Below are positions 8,187 to 16,156 of a stretch of 64,000 nt of DNA, piece by piece. Source of the stretch: Streptomyces smyrnaeus (lineage in GTDB: Bacteria; Actinomycetota; Actinomycetes; Streptomycetales; Streptomycetaceae); the NCBI RefSeq assembly GCF_017676345.1, contig NZ_JAFFZM010000026.1, positions 1 to 64,000 of the forward strand, in the 5' to 3' direction. The notes beneath the pieces are model-generated. The model did no database searches. It saw nothing but the letters and a program-made list of their open reading frames with translations, and had not been told where the DNA came from. Positions within the stretch are counted from its first letter, which is position 1, and every line of letters begins with the position of its first letter. The position numbers were made by a program, and so were the translations under genes.

Positions 8187-8426
8187 GTGCCCGATGCGTT
8201 CAACGGCATGGCCGCCAGGGACCTGGAGGGGGTCGTATGGCGAAAGAGCCGGTTCAGCAACTCGCAGGGAACCTGTGTCGAGTTCGCCAAGCTGCCCAAC
8301 GGGGACATCGCGGTGCGCAACTCCCGCTTCCCCGACGGGCCCGCGCTGATCTACACGCCCGCCGAGGTGAAGGCGCTGCTCCTCGGTGTCAAGGACGGTG
8401 AGTTCGACGACCTGGTGGTTCACTGA
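8187..8426 (+). CDS. DUF397 small protein (BldB/WhiJ-partner type)
   Basis: 79 residues with the DUF397 pattern: VVWRKSRFSNSQGTCVEFAKL, then VAVRNSR-type (IAVRNSRFPDGP) and a closing YTPAEVKALLLGVKDGEFDDL. Many Streptomyces carry dozens of these next to XRE-DUF5753 regulators. In the whiJ and abaA loci the trio of XRE protein, DUF397 protein and ATP-binding anti-sigma-like protein affects development and antibiotic production. The DUF397 protein is thought to act with its XRE partner. GTG start at 8187 follows AGGAGATCCAA. Its last 38 nt overlap the 3' end of the convergent ATP-binding gene. It shares an upstream operator-like element with the XRE gene at 9509. Confidence 0.9.
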   Translation: MPDAFNGMAARDLEGVVWRKSRFSNSQGTCVEFAKLPNGDIAVRNSRFPDGPALIYTPAEVKALLLGVKDGEFDDLVVH

Positions 8427-9231
8427 GCACCGACCCCTCGCGGGTCTCGCGGCCGAGCCGGAAGAGCGCCCAGACGATCTTCCCGGCGAGCGGCCCGGAG
8501 AGGGGGTGCCAGCCCCAGGCGTCGCTGAAGGAGTCGACCAGGCACAGTCCGCGGCCCGACTCCGCCGTGAAGCCGGGCACCTCGAACTCCTCGGAGTCCA
8601 AGGCGCCCAACGCGTCGAACGCGTCTACGGCTTCCACGGCGCCCCCGTGTCCCCCGTTTCCCCCGTTTCCGGGGACCCGCTCGCGGCCGAGCGGATCCCC
8701 GAGCCCAAGGGGGTCCCCGACGGGCGGGAAACCCCCTCGATCCATGGAGCCCCCGTACTCCATGGAGTCCGGGAGTGCCGTGCGGCCCCCGTGACCGCCG
8801 AGCATCCCGGGGTCCTCCCCGAATCCCCCGTGGGCCCCCCGATGGGCGGCACGTCGTACGGCCGTCGTGTCGGGCGGTCGATCGCTGGGATCCCGTACGG
8901 CACAGACCAGCCGGGCCGACCAGCGCATCAGATGCAGCCGGACCGGTGGGTCGCCCTCGTCCCCCGACGCCGCCCCGTGATCGGCGCCGGGGGCCAGGCC
9001 GTGCCGCATGGCGTTGGTCACCAGTTCGGAGACCACCAGCGCCACGTCGTCGAACTGTTCGGTCAGGCCCCAGCGCTGGAGCGTCCTTCGGGTGAACTTC
9101 CGGGCGCTGGAGACCGCTTCGTAACACGGCGGCAGCGCGCAGGAAGCGGAGCCGGAGACCGAGGCGGCACCCGGCGTGGGGAGCCCCTCCCATAAGGGCT
9201 CCAGCACCGTCGATCCTTCGGTCCCCAACAA
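8389..9231 (-). CDS. ATP-binding anti-sigma-factor-like protein (HATPase_c, RsbW type)
   Basis: 280 residues. The N-terminal part holds the GHKL ATPase N-box (VVSELVTNAMRHG), and the G1/G2 region near the C-terminus (ESGRGLCLVDSFSDAWGW) completes the site. Between them lies an unusual Gly/Asp-rich insertion of roughly 90 residues (about 120-215) that many relatives lack. RsbW-like kinases bind sigma factors and phosphorylate anti-sigma antagonists. In whiJ/abaA-type clusters this member accompanies the XRE and DUF397 genes. The TTG at 9231 is preferred because AGGAG lies upstream and relatives have a similar N-terminus; the GTG at 9207 (GAAGGA upstream) is the alternative. It is divergent from the XRE gene and overlaps the DUF397 gene tail to tail. 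Confidence 0.85.
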   Translation of the reverse strand: MLGTEGSTVLEPLWEGLPTPGAASVSGSASCALPPCYEAVSSARKFTRRTLQRWGLTEQFDDVALVVSELVTNAMRHGLAPGADHGAASGDEGDPPVRLHLMRWSARLVCAVRDPSDRPPDTTAVRRAAHRGAHGGFGEDPGMLGGHGGRTALPDSMEYGGSMDRGGFPPVGDPLGLGDPLGRERVPGNGGNGGHGGAVEAVDAFDALGALDSEEFEVPGFTAESGRGLCLVDSFSDAWGWHPLSGPLAGKIVWALFRLGRETREGSVLSEPPGRRTHRP

Positions 9232-9387
9232 GGGCCACTCCTGGCGTCAGCGGCAGTTGATGATCCTGCGCGGATCCTGTCGGCCGTGCTTCCCCGCCTG
9301 GTGCGGGGCGTCACAGCGCAACCCGCGCGGCCAACTTCCTTGCCGACGGGTCCACTTGTGCCATCCCCATGGTTCCCAATGCCCACA

Positions 9388-9438
9388 GCAGATGCAAGGG
9401 CAGATGCACGTGCACGAGAGACTTTCGATCGTGTGTAA
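9388..9438 (+). promoter_or_regulatory. Putative operator and promoter of the XRE gene
   Basis: 9388-9416 repeats, in opposite orientation, the 29-bp element before the DUF397 gene. A plausible promoter overlaps it: -35 TGCACG (9410-9415), 17-bp spacer, -10 TGTAAT (9433-9438). Binding here would block RNA polymerase, consistent with autoregulation (inference). Confidence 0.6.
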
Positions 9439-9508
9439 TCGGGCGGGCACGCAACGGAGCGCGGGGATGGCACACTTCCCTTCAAGCAGGGGTGGAGGGC
9501 TGATCGAA

Positions 9509-10414
9509 ATGACAGCAGAATCGGCACAGAGCGGCACCGGAGGGGCGAAGGGGGCGAACAGCTCCAGCGGCTCGATGGTCCGGCGCATCCTGCTCGGATC
9601 CCAGCTCAGAAGGTTGCGCGAGGCCCGCGGCGTCACCCGCGAGGCTGCCGGCTACTCGATCCGGGCCTCCGAGTCCAAGATCAGCCGGATGGAGCTGGGC
9701 CGGGTCAGTTTCAAGGCCCGGGACGTGGAGGATCTGCTCACGCTCTACGGCGTCACCGACGACGCCGAGCGTGAACCCCTCCTCGGTCTGGCCCGGGACT
9801 CCAGCGTCGCCGGCTGGTGGCACAACTACAGCGATGTGCTGCCTGGCTGGTTCCAGACCTACGTCGGACTGGAGGGCGCCGCCTCACACATCAGTACGTA
9901 CGAGGTCCAGTTCGTGCACGGTCTGCTGCAGACCGGCGAGTACGCACACGCCGTCGTCGCCGCCGGACACCGCACCCCGCTGGCCGAGGAGGAGGTCGAA
10001 CGCCGCGTCGCGCTCCGCCTGGAGCGGCAGAAGCTGCTGCTCGGCGAGAACGCCCCCGACCTGGTCTGCGTCCTCGACGAGGCAGCCCTGCGCCGCCCGT
10101 TCGGCAGCAAAGCCATCATGGAGGCCCAGCTCGCCCACCTCGCCGAGATCTCCGAGCAGCCCAATGTGCGGCTGCACGTCGTCCCGTTCGAACTCGGCGG
10201 GCACGCCGCCGAGTCCGGCGCCTTCACCCTGCTGCGGTTCCCCGAGTCCGACCTCAACGACATCGTCTACCTCGAACAGCTCACCAGTGCGCTGTACCTG
10301 GACAAGCGGGACGAGGTGTCACAGTACGACCAGGTGCTGCGGCGGCTGGTGGATATCAGCCTTTCTCCCGAACACACCCGGGATCACCTCCACAGAATCC
10401 GCCAACTCCTGTGA
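9509..10414 (+). CDS. XRE-family regulator with DUF5753 (WhiJ-like)
   Basis: 301 residues. An N-terminal XRE helix-turn-helix (about residues 30-90: RRLREARGVTREAAGYSIRASESKISRMELG) is followed by DUF5753 (about 110-290; VHGLLQTGEYAHAVVAAG, AALRRPFGSKAIMEAQLAHL, LHVVPFELGGHAAESGAFTLL). This architecture defines the WhiJ-like regulators of Streptomyces that work with DUF397 partners. The ATG at 9509 has GGTGGAGGG upstream; the frame is open further upstream but the added sequence is not family-like. Together with the ATP-binding and DUF397 genes it forms a three-gene cassette in a +, -, + arrangement. Confidence 0.92.
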   Translation: MTAESAQSGTGGAKGANSSSGSMVRRILLGSQLRRLREARGVTREAAGYSIRASESKISRMELGRVSFKARDVEDLLTLYGVTDDAEREPLLGLARDSSVAGWWHNYSDVLPGWFQTYVGLEGAASHISTYEVQFVHGLLQTGEYAHAVVAAGHRTPLAEEEVERRVALRLERQKLLLGENAPDLVCVLDEAALRRPFGSKAIMEAQLAHLAEISEQPNVRLHVVPFELGGHAAESGAFTLLRFPESDLNDIVYLEQLTSALYLDKRDEVSQYDQVLRRLVDISLSPEHTRDHLHRIRQLL

Positions 10415-10470
10415 CTCGCCGGTACGATGACCAAGCAGCAGCATCTCCTTCAACCCCCAGAAGGAATGGC

Positions 10471-11928
10471 ATGTCCTACTTCACGGATCTGGCACTCCAG
10501 TGCATAGACGGCGAGTGGCGTCCCGGCAGCGGCTCCTGGGACATCATCGACTTCAACCCGTACAACGGGGAGAAACTCGCCTCCATCACCGTCGCCACAC
10601 GCGACGAGGTGGACGAGGCGTACCGCGCGGCAGCACGCGCGCAGCGTGAGTGGGCGGCCACCAACCCGTACACCCGCAGACGCGTCTTCGAGCGGGCGAT
10701 CCGGGTCATCGAGGAGAGCGAGCCGCAGATCACCGAGGCCATCATCGCCGAGCTGGGCGGTACCCGGCACAAGGCGGCCTTCGAGATCCACATGGTCAAG
10801 GAGTTCTTCCGCGAAGCGCTCCAGCTCTCGCTCAATCCGCTCGGCGAGATCCTGCCGTCCTCGGTCCCCGGCAAGGAGAACCGCGTCTACCGCGACCCGG
10901 TCGGGGTCGTGGGCATCATCTCGCCGTTCAACTACCCCTTTCTGCTGGCGGTGAAGTCGGCCGCGCCCGCGCTCGCGCTGGGCAACGCCGTCCTTCTCAA
11001 GCCGCACCAGTCGACGCCCGTGTGCGGTGGCACCCTGGTCGCCAAGGTGCTGGAGGACGCCGGGCTGCCGCCGGGGCTGGTGAACGTCGTCATCACCGAC
11101 AGCGCGGAAATCGGCGACACCCTGATCGAGCACCCGGTGCCCAAGGTGATCTCCTTCACCGGCTCCGACCGCGTCGGCCGCCATGTGGCCACCGTCGCCG
11201 GCCGCAACTTCAAGCGCGTCATCCTCCAACTCGGCTCCAACAGCGGCCTGGTGGTGCTGGACGACGCCGATGTGGACTACGCCGTGGACGCCGCGGTCTA
11301 CAGCCGCTTCGTCAACCAGGGCCAGCTGTGCATGGCGGCCAACCGGATCATCGTGGACCGGCGTCTGGAGCCGGAGTTCACCGCCAAGTTCGTCGAGCGG
11401 GTCAGCCGGCTGGTGGTGGGCGACCCGGAGGACCCTCGGACGCACATCGGCCCGCTCATCAACTCCCGCCAGGCGGAGCGGGTGACGGCCATCGTCGAGC
11501 AGGCCCTCGCCGAAGGAGCCACGGCGCTGCTGCACGGCGCGGTCGACGGCAACCTCGTCTCGCCCAGCGTGCTGACGGACCTGCCCAGGAACTCACCGCT
11601 GCTGCACGAGGAGATTTTCGGGCCGGTCGCGCTGATCATCCCGGTGGACGGCGAGGAGGAGGCCGTGCGGGTCGCCAACGACACTCCCTACGGGCTCGCG
11701 GGTGCGGTGCACAGCGCCGACATCGAGCGCGGCATCGCGGTCGCCCGCCGGATCGAGGCGGGCATGGTGCACGTCAACGACTCGACGGTGGCGGACGAGC
11801 CGACCGTGCCCTACGGCGGGGAGAAGCTCTCGGGCCTCGGCAGGCTGAACGGGCCCCAGGTGGTGGAGGCGTTCACCACCACGCGGTGGGTCTCCATCCA
11901 GCGGGAGCGCAGCGAGTTCCCCTTCTGA
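10471..11928 (+). CDS. Aldehyde dehydrogenase family protein with altered catalytic Glu
   Basis: 485 residues, the usual ALDH length. The NAD-binding region has GIISPFNYPFLLAVKSAAPALA and KPHQSTP, and VISFTGSDRVGRHVA matches the coenzyme loop. The nucleophile Cys287 is in NQGQLCMAANR, EEIFGPVALI is intact, and the C-terminal PYGGEKLSGLGR is present. The general-base motif normally reading ELGG is QLGS (Gln253, codon CAA), so the usual Glu is missing. The family oxidises aldehydes to acids, and benzaldehyde/vanillin-type members look closest. Activity here may be reduced or changed toward another reaction such as thioester or esterase chemistry (inference). AAGGA precedes the ATG. It lies 56 nt downstream of the XRE gene and ends at a strong hairpin. 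Confidence 0.88.
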   Translation: MSYFTDLALQCIDGEWRPGSGSWDIIDFNPYNGEKLASITVATRDEVDEAYRAAARAQREWAATNPYTRRRVFERAIRVIEESEPQITEAIIAELGGTRHKAAFEIHMVKEFFREALQLSLNPLGEILPSSVPGKENRVYRDPVGVVGIISPFNYPFLLAVKSAAPALALGNAVLLKPHQSTPVCGGTLVAKVLEDAGLPPGLVNVVITDSAEIGDTLIEHPVPKVISFTGSDRVGRHVATVAGRNFKRVILQLGSNSGLVVLDDADVDYAVDAAVYSRFVNQGQLCMAANRIIVDRRLEPEFTAKFVERVSRLVVGDPEDPRTHIGPLINSRQAERVTAIVEQALAEGATALLHGAVDGNLVSPSVLTDLPRNSPLLHEEIFGPVALIIPVDGEEEAVRVANDTPYGLAGAVHSADIERGIAVARRIEAGMVHVNDSTVADEPTVPYGGEKLSGLGRLNGPQVVEAFTTTRWVSIQRERSEFPF

Positions 11929-11939
11929 CCCTGACCGGC

Positions 11940-11966
11940 GGGCGTGCTCCTTCCGGGAGCACGCCC
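11940..11966 (+). terminator. Terminator after aldehyde dehydrogenase gene
   Basis: Perfect 11-bp stem (GGGCGTGCTCC / GGAGCACGCCC) with a 5-nt loop, 12 nt after the stop codon. Confidence 0.8.
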
Positions 11967-12012
11967 GGGAAGGGGCAGGAGGGCCCGCCATCGGGACCAT
12001 CGAGGACAGGAA

Positions 12013-12043
12013 CTGACCACAACGCGTCATAACTTGTGGTCAG
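12013..12043. promoter_or_regulatory. 31-bp palindrome, operator candidate
   Basis: CTGACCACAA and TTGTGGTCAG are perfect 10-bp arms separated by 11 nt. It sits 48 nt before the DinB-like gene start and after the previous gene's terminator, so a regulator-binding site is more likely than a terminator. The regulator is unknown; half-site TGTGGTCA recalls GntR-type sites only loosely. Confidence 0.55.
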
Positions 12044-12091
12044 CAGCCGGGGAGCAGGCGTCCCGGTCCGATCCGAGAGGTGGCGAGCAAT

Positions 12092-12718
12092 ATGCCGGTA
12101 GTCGTCAAGGCCGAGCAGCGCGGTGACGAGCGCGGAGCACTCCTGGCCTATCTGGAGGCCCAGCGCGGCGGTGTCCGCCGCGCCCTGCACGGCCTCACCG
12201 AGGAGCAGGTCCGCAGCGCCCCCGCCGCCAGCGAACTGTCGTTGGCCGGGCTCCTCAAGCACGTCACCGTGGTCGAGAGCGGCTGGCTGCGCACCTTCCG
12301 GGGCATCGAGGCCACCGAGGAGGAGAAGAAGGCGGAGTGGGAGCACAGCTTCGCCCCCTCCACCGAGGAGACCGTCGAGGTGCTGCTCGAGCGCAGTGAG
12401 CGGATCGCCGCCGAGACCGAGAAGGCGGTCGGTGAGCTCTCCTCGCTCGACGAGACCTTCGTGGTACCGCCCGCCCCGTGGGACAAGGGCGGCGAGTTCT
12501 CCTGGCGCTGGGGTCTGCTGCACCTGATCGAGGAGTACGCGCGGCACGCCGGGCACGCCGACATCGTCCGGGAGACGATCGACGGCAAGGGCGCCTTCGA
12601 CCTGGTGTTCGAGACCGGCGCGATGCCCGAGCCGGACTGGTCCGCGTTCGGCGGCGAGGCCGGGCAGTACGACACCGGACAGGGCGACACCGGGCAGGAC
12701 GACGCCGGCCGGCGCTGA
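12092..12718 (+). CDS. DinB-family (DUF664-like) protein
   Basis: 208 residues forming the four-helix DinB fold. Candidate metal ligands match the family pattern: His in LAGLLKHVTVVESGWL, and the HLIEEYARHAGHADIVRE segment near residue 150, which supplies two further His. Members are often thiol-dependent transferases in actinobacteria (mycothiol S-transferases, maleylpyruvate isomerase relatives), but the substrate here is unknown. The last ~35 residues are a Gly/Asp/Thr-rich tail with a repeated DTGQ. The ATG at 12092 is chosen for GAGAGGTGG about 10 nt upstream; an upstream GTG (12080) is possible. A PadR gene follows. Confidence 0.82.
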   Translation: MPVVVKAEQRGDERGALLAYLEAQRGGVRRALHGLTEEQVRSAPAASELSLAGLLKHVTVVESGWLRTFRGIEATEEEKKAEWEHSFAPSTEETVEVLLERSERIAAETEKAVGELSSLDETFVVPPAPWDKGGEFSWRWGLLHLIEEYARHAGHADIVRETIDGKGAFDLVFETGAMPEPDWSAFGGEAGQYDTGQGDTGQDDAGRR

Positions 12719-12810
12719 ACCCGCGCGGCTGCTCCCCGCCGCCCGGCCCCGCATAAGGTGGTGCTTGACAACAGCAACGACGGTGTGACGGGGCAGGGGA
12801 GCGCAAAGCG

Positions 12811-13416
12811 ATGTCGGCGATCCGGCTGCTGGTGCTGGGAGACGTGCGCCTGCGCGGGCGGGCGCACGGCTACCAGGTCCGCAACGACCTGGGGTTCTGG
12901 GGCGCCCATGAGTGGTCCACCGCCAAGCCGGGGTCGATCTACCACGCCCTCAAACAGCTGGCCAAGCAGGGCCTGTTGGTGGCCCACGACACCGCCCCCA
13001 GCACGGTGGGCGGCCCGCCCCGCACCGAGTACGAGATCACCGAAGCCGGCGAGGCGGAGTTCTTCCGGCTGCTGCGGTACGCGCTGACCGCCATTCAGGA
13101 GAAGCAGGAGCTGCTGACCTCCGCTGTCGGCTTCCTCGTGGACCTGCCCCGCGAGGAAGCCGTCGCGCTGCTGAAGGAGCGGGTCGCCGCACTGGAGAGC
13201 TGGCGCCGCGAGATCACCCGGGACTGGACCCCGGACGGCGGCGCCCCGCGGGAGTGGGGGCACATCGCGGAGATCATGAAGCTGTGGGTGCACACCGCCG
13301 ACAGCGACGCCGCCTGGGCCCGCGATCTGATCGCCCGGCTGGAGGACGGTGCCTTCGTGATGGCGGGCGAGGGCGAACGCGACCTCAGCGTGCTGACGGA
13401 CCGGCCACCGCTGTGA
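12811..13416 (+). CDS. PadR-family transcriptional regulator
   Basis: 201 residues. The N-terminal winged HTH of PadR proteins covers residues 5-90 (RGRAHGYQVRNDLGFWGAHEW, KPGSIYHALKQLAKQGLL, RTEYEITEAGEAEFFRLL); the C-terminal helical half is the dimerisation domain of the Vir-like subfamily. PadR repressors commonly control efflux pumps or stress genes and respond to phenolics or drugs. The target is unknown; the TipA-like gene follows 103 nt later. A perfect -35-like TTGACA lies at 12765-12770, and GGGGAGCG precedes the ATG. Confidence 0.88.
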   Translation: MSAIRLLVLGDVRLRGRAHGYQVRNDLGFWGAHEWSTAKPGSIYHALKQLAKQGLLVAHDTAPSTVGGPPRTEYEITEAGEAEFFRLLRYALTAIQEKQELLTSAVGFLVDLPREEAVALLKERVAALESWRREITRDWTPDGGAPREWGHIAEIMKLWVHTADSDAAWARDLIARLEDGAFVMAGEGERDLSVLTDRPPL

Positions 13417-13449
13417 GGGCGCGCCGGCGCCCGGCCCGGGAAATACGGC

Positions 13450-13480
13450 TTGCACCTCACGTGACGTGAGGGAGCACCGT
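13450..13480 (+). promoter_or_regulatory. tipA-type promoter with 15-bp palindrome
   Basis: -35 TTGCAC (13450-13455), 19-bp spacer, -10-like CACCGT (13475-13480). The spacer starts with the perfect dyad CTCACGTGACGTGAG (13456-13470). The layout closely resembles the thiostrepton-inducible tipA promoter of Streptomyces lividans as I remember it, and implies autoactivation by the downstream MerR-type protein. Confidence 0.8.
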
Positions 13481-13519
13481 GGATGCCCGTAAGCGACCGC
13501 AGCGAGCAAGGAGGCGGAA

Positions 13520-14278
13520 GTGAGCCACTCCGTCGGACAGGTCGCCGGTTTCGCCGGTGTCACGGTGCGCACCCTGCACCACTACGACGAGATCGGGCTG
13601 CTGGTTCCCGGGGACCGTACGGCGGTCGGGCACCGGCGGTACACCGACGCCGACCTGGACCGGCTGCAGCAGATCCTCTTCTACCGGGAACTCGGCTTCC
13701 CGCTGGAGCAGATCGCCGCGCTGCTGGACGACCCGACAGCCGATCCGGTCGGCCATCTGCGCCGGCAGCACGAGCTGCTGACGGCGCGGATCGACCGGCT
13801 CATGGAGATGGCCGCCGCCGTGGAACGCGCTATGGAGGCACGCAAAATGGGCATCAATCTCACCCCCGAGGAAAAGTTCGAGGTGTTCGGGGACTTCGAC
13901 CCGGACGAGCACGCGGAGGAGGCCGAACGGCGCTGGGGCAACACCGAGGAGTACCGCGAGACCCGGCGCCGCGCGGCCACGTACACCAAGGAGGACTGGA
14001 AGGCGCTGAAGCGCGAGAGCGACGAGATCCACCAGGCGATCGCCGACCGGATGACGGCCGGCGACCCGCCCGACGCGCCCGAGGTGGTCGCCCTCGCCGA
14101 GCGGCACCGGCTGTTCATCTCCCGCAGCAGCTACACATGCGACCACGAGATGCACACCCGGCTCGGTGAGATGTACGTCCAGGACGAGCGGTTCACCGCC
14201 ACCTACGAGGCGATCGCACCGGGCATGGCCCGGTACATGCGGGACGCCATCGCGGCGAACGCCGCGCAGTGGGCGTAG
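13520..14278 (+). CDS. TipA-like MerR-family regulator (TipAL type)
   Basis: 252 residues. Residues 1-75 form the MerR winged HTH (VGQVAGFAGVTVRTLHHYDEIGLLVP), residues 76-109 a coiled-coil linker, and residues 110-252 a TipAS antibiotic-binding domain (GINLTPEEKFEVFGDF; LGEMYVQDERFTATYEAIAPG). TipAL covalently captures thiopeptide antibiotics through a Cys; an equivalent Cys207 is present in SYTCDHEMH. The GTG start has AAGGAGG upstream. Met110 begins exactly at the TipAS-like domain and has its own GGAGG, so a second, short product is likely. TipA proteins autoactivate their promoter upon drug binding and mediate multidrug responses. No drug-resistance gene is directly adjacent. Confidence 0.92.
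   Translation: MSHSVGQVAGFAGVTVRTLHHYDEIGLLVPGDRTAVGHRRYTDADLDRLQQILFYRELGFPLEQIAALLDDPTADPVGHLRRQHELLTARIDRLMEMAAAVERAMEARKMGINLTPEEKFEVFGDFDPDEHAEEAERRWGNTEEYRETRRRAATYTKEDWKALKRESDEIHQAIADRMTAGDPPDAPEVVALAERHRLFISRSSYTCDHEMHTRLGEMYVQDERFTATYEAIAPGMARYMRDAIAANAAQWA
13834..13849 (+). promoter_or_regulatory. Internal ribosome site and start for a TipAS-like short form
   Basis: GGAGG at 13834-13838 lies 8 nt before an in-frame ATG at 13847, which is codon 110 and the first residue of the drug-binding domain. Alternate in-frame initiation to make TipAS is established for tipA; here it is inferred from the site. The product would be 143 residues. Confidence 0.75.
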
Positions 14279-14337
14279 TCCGCACGCACCGACCGACACG
14301 CCGTCCGTCCCCTTCCGACGCGGCCCGATTTCCGGCT

Positions 14338-14374
14338 GAAGGCCCCCTGTACAGGTGCTGTACAGGGGGCCTTC
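14338..14374 (+). terminator. Strong terminator after TipA-like gene
   Basis: Perfect 17-bp stem: 14338-14354 pairs with 14358-14374, leaving a GTG loop. Confidence 0.85.
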
Positions 14375-14500
14375 GGCGCGGGGTCGTCGGCACGTGCTCC
14401 ACTGTGAGGTAGCACGCTTCCGTTCCGTGGAACAGTCCCCCTCGGGCACGGCGTTGGTCGTGTGACACTGCTGGAGAGCGAGGGAAGGAGCGGACAGAGA

Positions 14501-16153
14501 GTGGTGGGGCAGTCCAAGGGAAACGGCGACGCCGCAGAGCAGGGTGGTGAGCCGGAGGACGCCAAGCCGGTGTCCGACGAGTCGCGCAGCGCCTTCACGG
14601 CGCCCCTGGGCGTGCCGCTTCCGCCCGTACCGGAGGAGGAGCACCCGACCTCCGAGTTCACCATTCCGGAAGGACTCGTCACCCCTCCGACGAACGAACC
14701 GGGCAGCGCCTTCACGCCGCCCGAGGGCATTCCCGTCGTCGGCCCGCTGGCCAAGCCGGGCTCGCCCTGGCAGGACCGGATGCGCTCCCTGGTACGGATG
14801 CCGCTCGCCGAGCGCCCCGTGCCCGAGCGGGCCGTGCGCAGCGAGGAGGGTGCCGACAGCGGGCCCCCCGTCCCCCGCGTCCTCGACCTGACGCTTCGTA
14901 TCGGCGAACTGCTGCTGGCCGGCGGCGAGGGCGCCGAGGACGTGGAAGCCGCCATGTTCGGTGTCGCCCACGCCTACGGACTCGACCGCACCGAGCCCGA
15001 GGTCACCTTCACCCTGCTGTCCATCACCCACCAGCCCTCGCTGGTCGACGACCCGGTGACGCTCAGCAGGACCGTACGCCGGCGCGGCACCGACTACACC
15101 CGGCTGTCGGGCGTCTTCGCACTCGTCGCCGACATCACCCAGGGCGAGGTGTCACTGGAGGAGGCCTACCGGCGGCTCGCCGAGATGCGCCGCAACCGGC
15201 ACCCTTACTCCAAGTGGGCCCTCACCGTGGCCAGCGGCGCCCTGTCGGGCGCGGCCTCACTGCTGGTGGGCGGCGACGCGCTGGTGTTCCTGCTCGCCGC
15301 ACTCGGCTCGATGCTCGGCGACCGGCTCGCCTGGCTGTGCGCCGGACGCGGGCTGCCGGAGTTCTACCAGTTCGCGGCCGCCGCCATGCCGCCGGCCGCG
15401 ATAGGGGTCGGCGTCGCGCTGCTGTCCCAGCACACCGACACCCGTATCCAGGCCTCCGCGGTCATCACCGGTGGCCTCTTCGCACTGATCCCGGGGCGTG
15501 CGCTGGTCGCCGCCGTGCACGACGGACTCACCGGCTTCTACATCACCGCCGCGGCGCGGCTGCTGGAGGTCATCTACCTCATCGTCGGCATCGTCTGCGG
15601 CGTGCTGATGGTGCTGTACCTGGGCGACAGGCTGAACGCCCGGCTGACGCCCGACATCGTGCACCACACCTACCGGCCGGTCACCCAGCTGATGGCCGCC
15701 ATGCTGCTGGCGCTGGCCTTCTGTGTGCTGCTCCAGCAGGAACGTCACACCGTGGTGCTGGCCACCCTCAACGGCGGCGTGGCCTGGCTGATCTTCGGCG
15801 CGCTGACCAAGGCGAACCTCACCCCGGTGCCCTCCACCGTGGTGGCCGCCGGTCTCGTCGGACTCTTCGGCCAGCTGCTGTCGCGCTACCAGTTCGCCTC
15901 GTCGCTGCCGTACATCACGGCGGCGATCGGGCCCCTGCTGCCGGGCAGCAACACCTACTTCGGGCTGCTGAACGTCGCCCAGGGCGATGTGAACAAGGGC
16001 TTCGAACACCTCGCCACGGCGGGGGCGCTCGCGCTGGCCATCGCCATCGGCGTCAACCTCGGCGGCGAACTGGCCCGCCTCTTCATCAAGACGCCCGGTC
16101 AGGAGACCCCGCTACCGGGCCGCCGCGCGGCGAAGCGGACCCGCGGGTTCTAA
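14501..16153 (+). CDS. Threonine/serine exporter family (ThrE-like) membrane protein
   Basis: About 550 residues. The first ~135 are hydrophilic and low-complexity with two similar blocks (SAFTAPLGVPLPP and SAFTPPEGIPVVG). They are followed by the cytosolic ThrE domain (VLDLTLRIGELLLAGGEGAEDVEAAMFGVAHAYG) and about ten hydrophobic segments (DUF1212 plus DUF3815 halves). In Corynebacterium ThrE exports threonine and serine by proton-motive force; the substrate here is not proven. GGAAGGAG (14483-14490) points to GTG at 14501 or 14504 rather than the first in-frame GTG at 14462. It converges on ppa. Confidence 0.88.
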   Translation: MVGQSKGNGDAAEQGGEPEDAKPVSDESRSAFTAPLGVPLPPVPEEEHPTSEFTIPEGLVTPPTNEPGSAFTPPEGIPVVGPLAKPGSPWQDRMRSLVRMPLAERPVPERAVRSEEGADSGPPVPRVLDLTLRIGELLLAGGEGAEDVEAAMFGVAHAYGLDRTEPEVTFTLLSITHQPSLVDDPVTLSRTVRRRGTDYTRLSGVFALVADITQGEVSLEEAYRRLAEMRRNRHPYSKWALTVASGALSGAASLLVGGDALVFLLAALGSMLGDRLAWLCAGRGLPEFYQFAAAAMPPAAIGVGVALLSQHTDTRIQASAVITGGLFALIPGRALVAAVHDGLTGFYITAAARLLEVIYLIVGIVCGVLMVLYLGDRLNARLTPDIVHHTYRPVTQLMAAMLLALAFCVLLQQERHTVVLATLNGGVAWLIFGALTKANLTPVPSTVVAAGLVGLFGQLLSRYQFASSLPYITAAIGPLLPGSNTYFGLLNVAQGDVNKGFEHLATAGALALAIAIGVNLGGELARLFIKTPGQETPLPGRRAAKRTRGF

Positions 16154-16156
16154 GGG

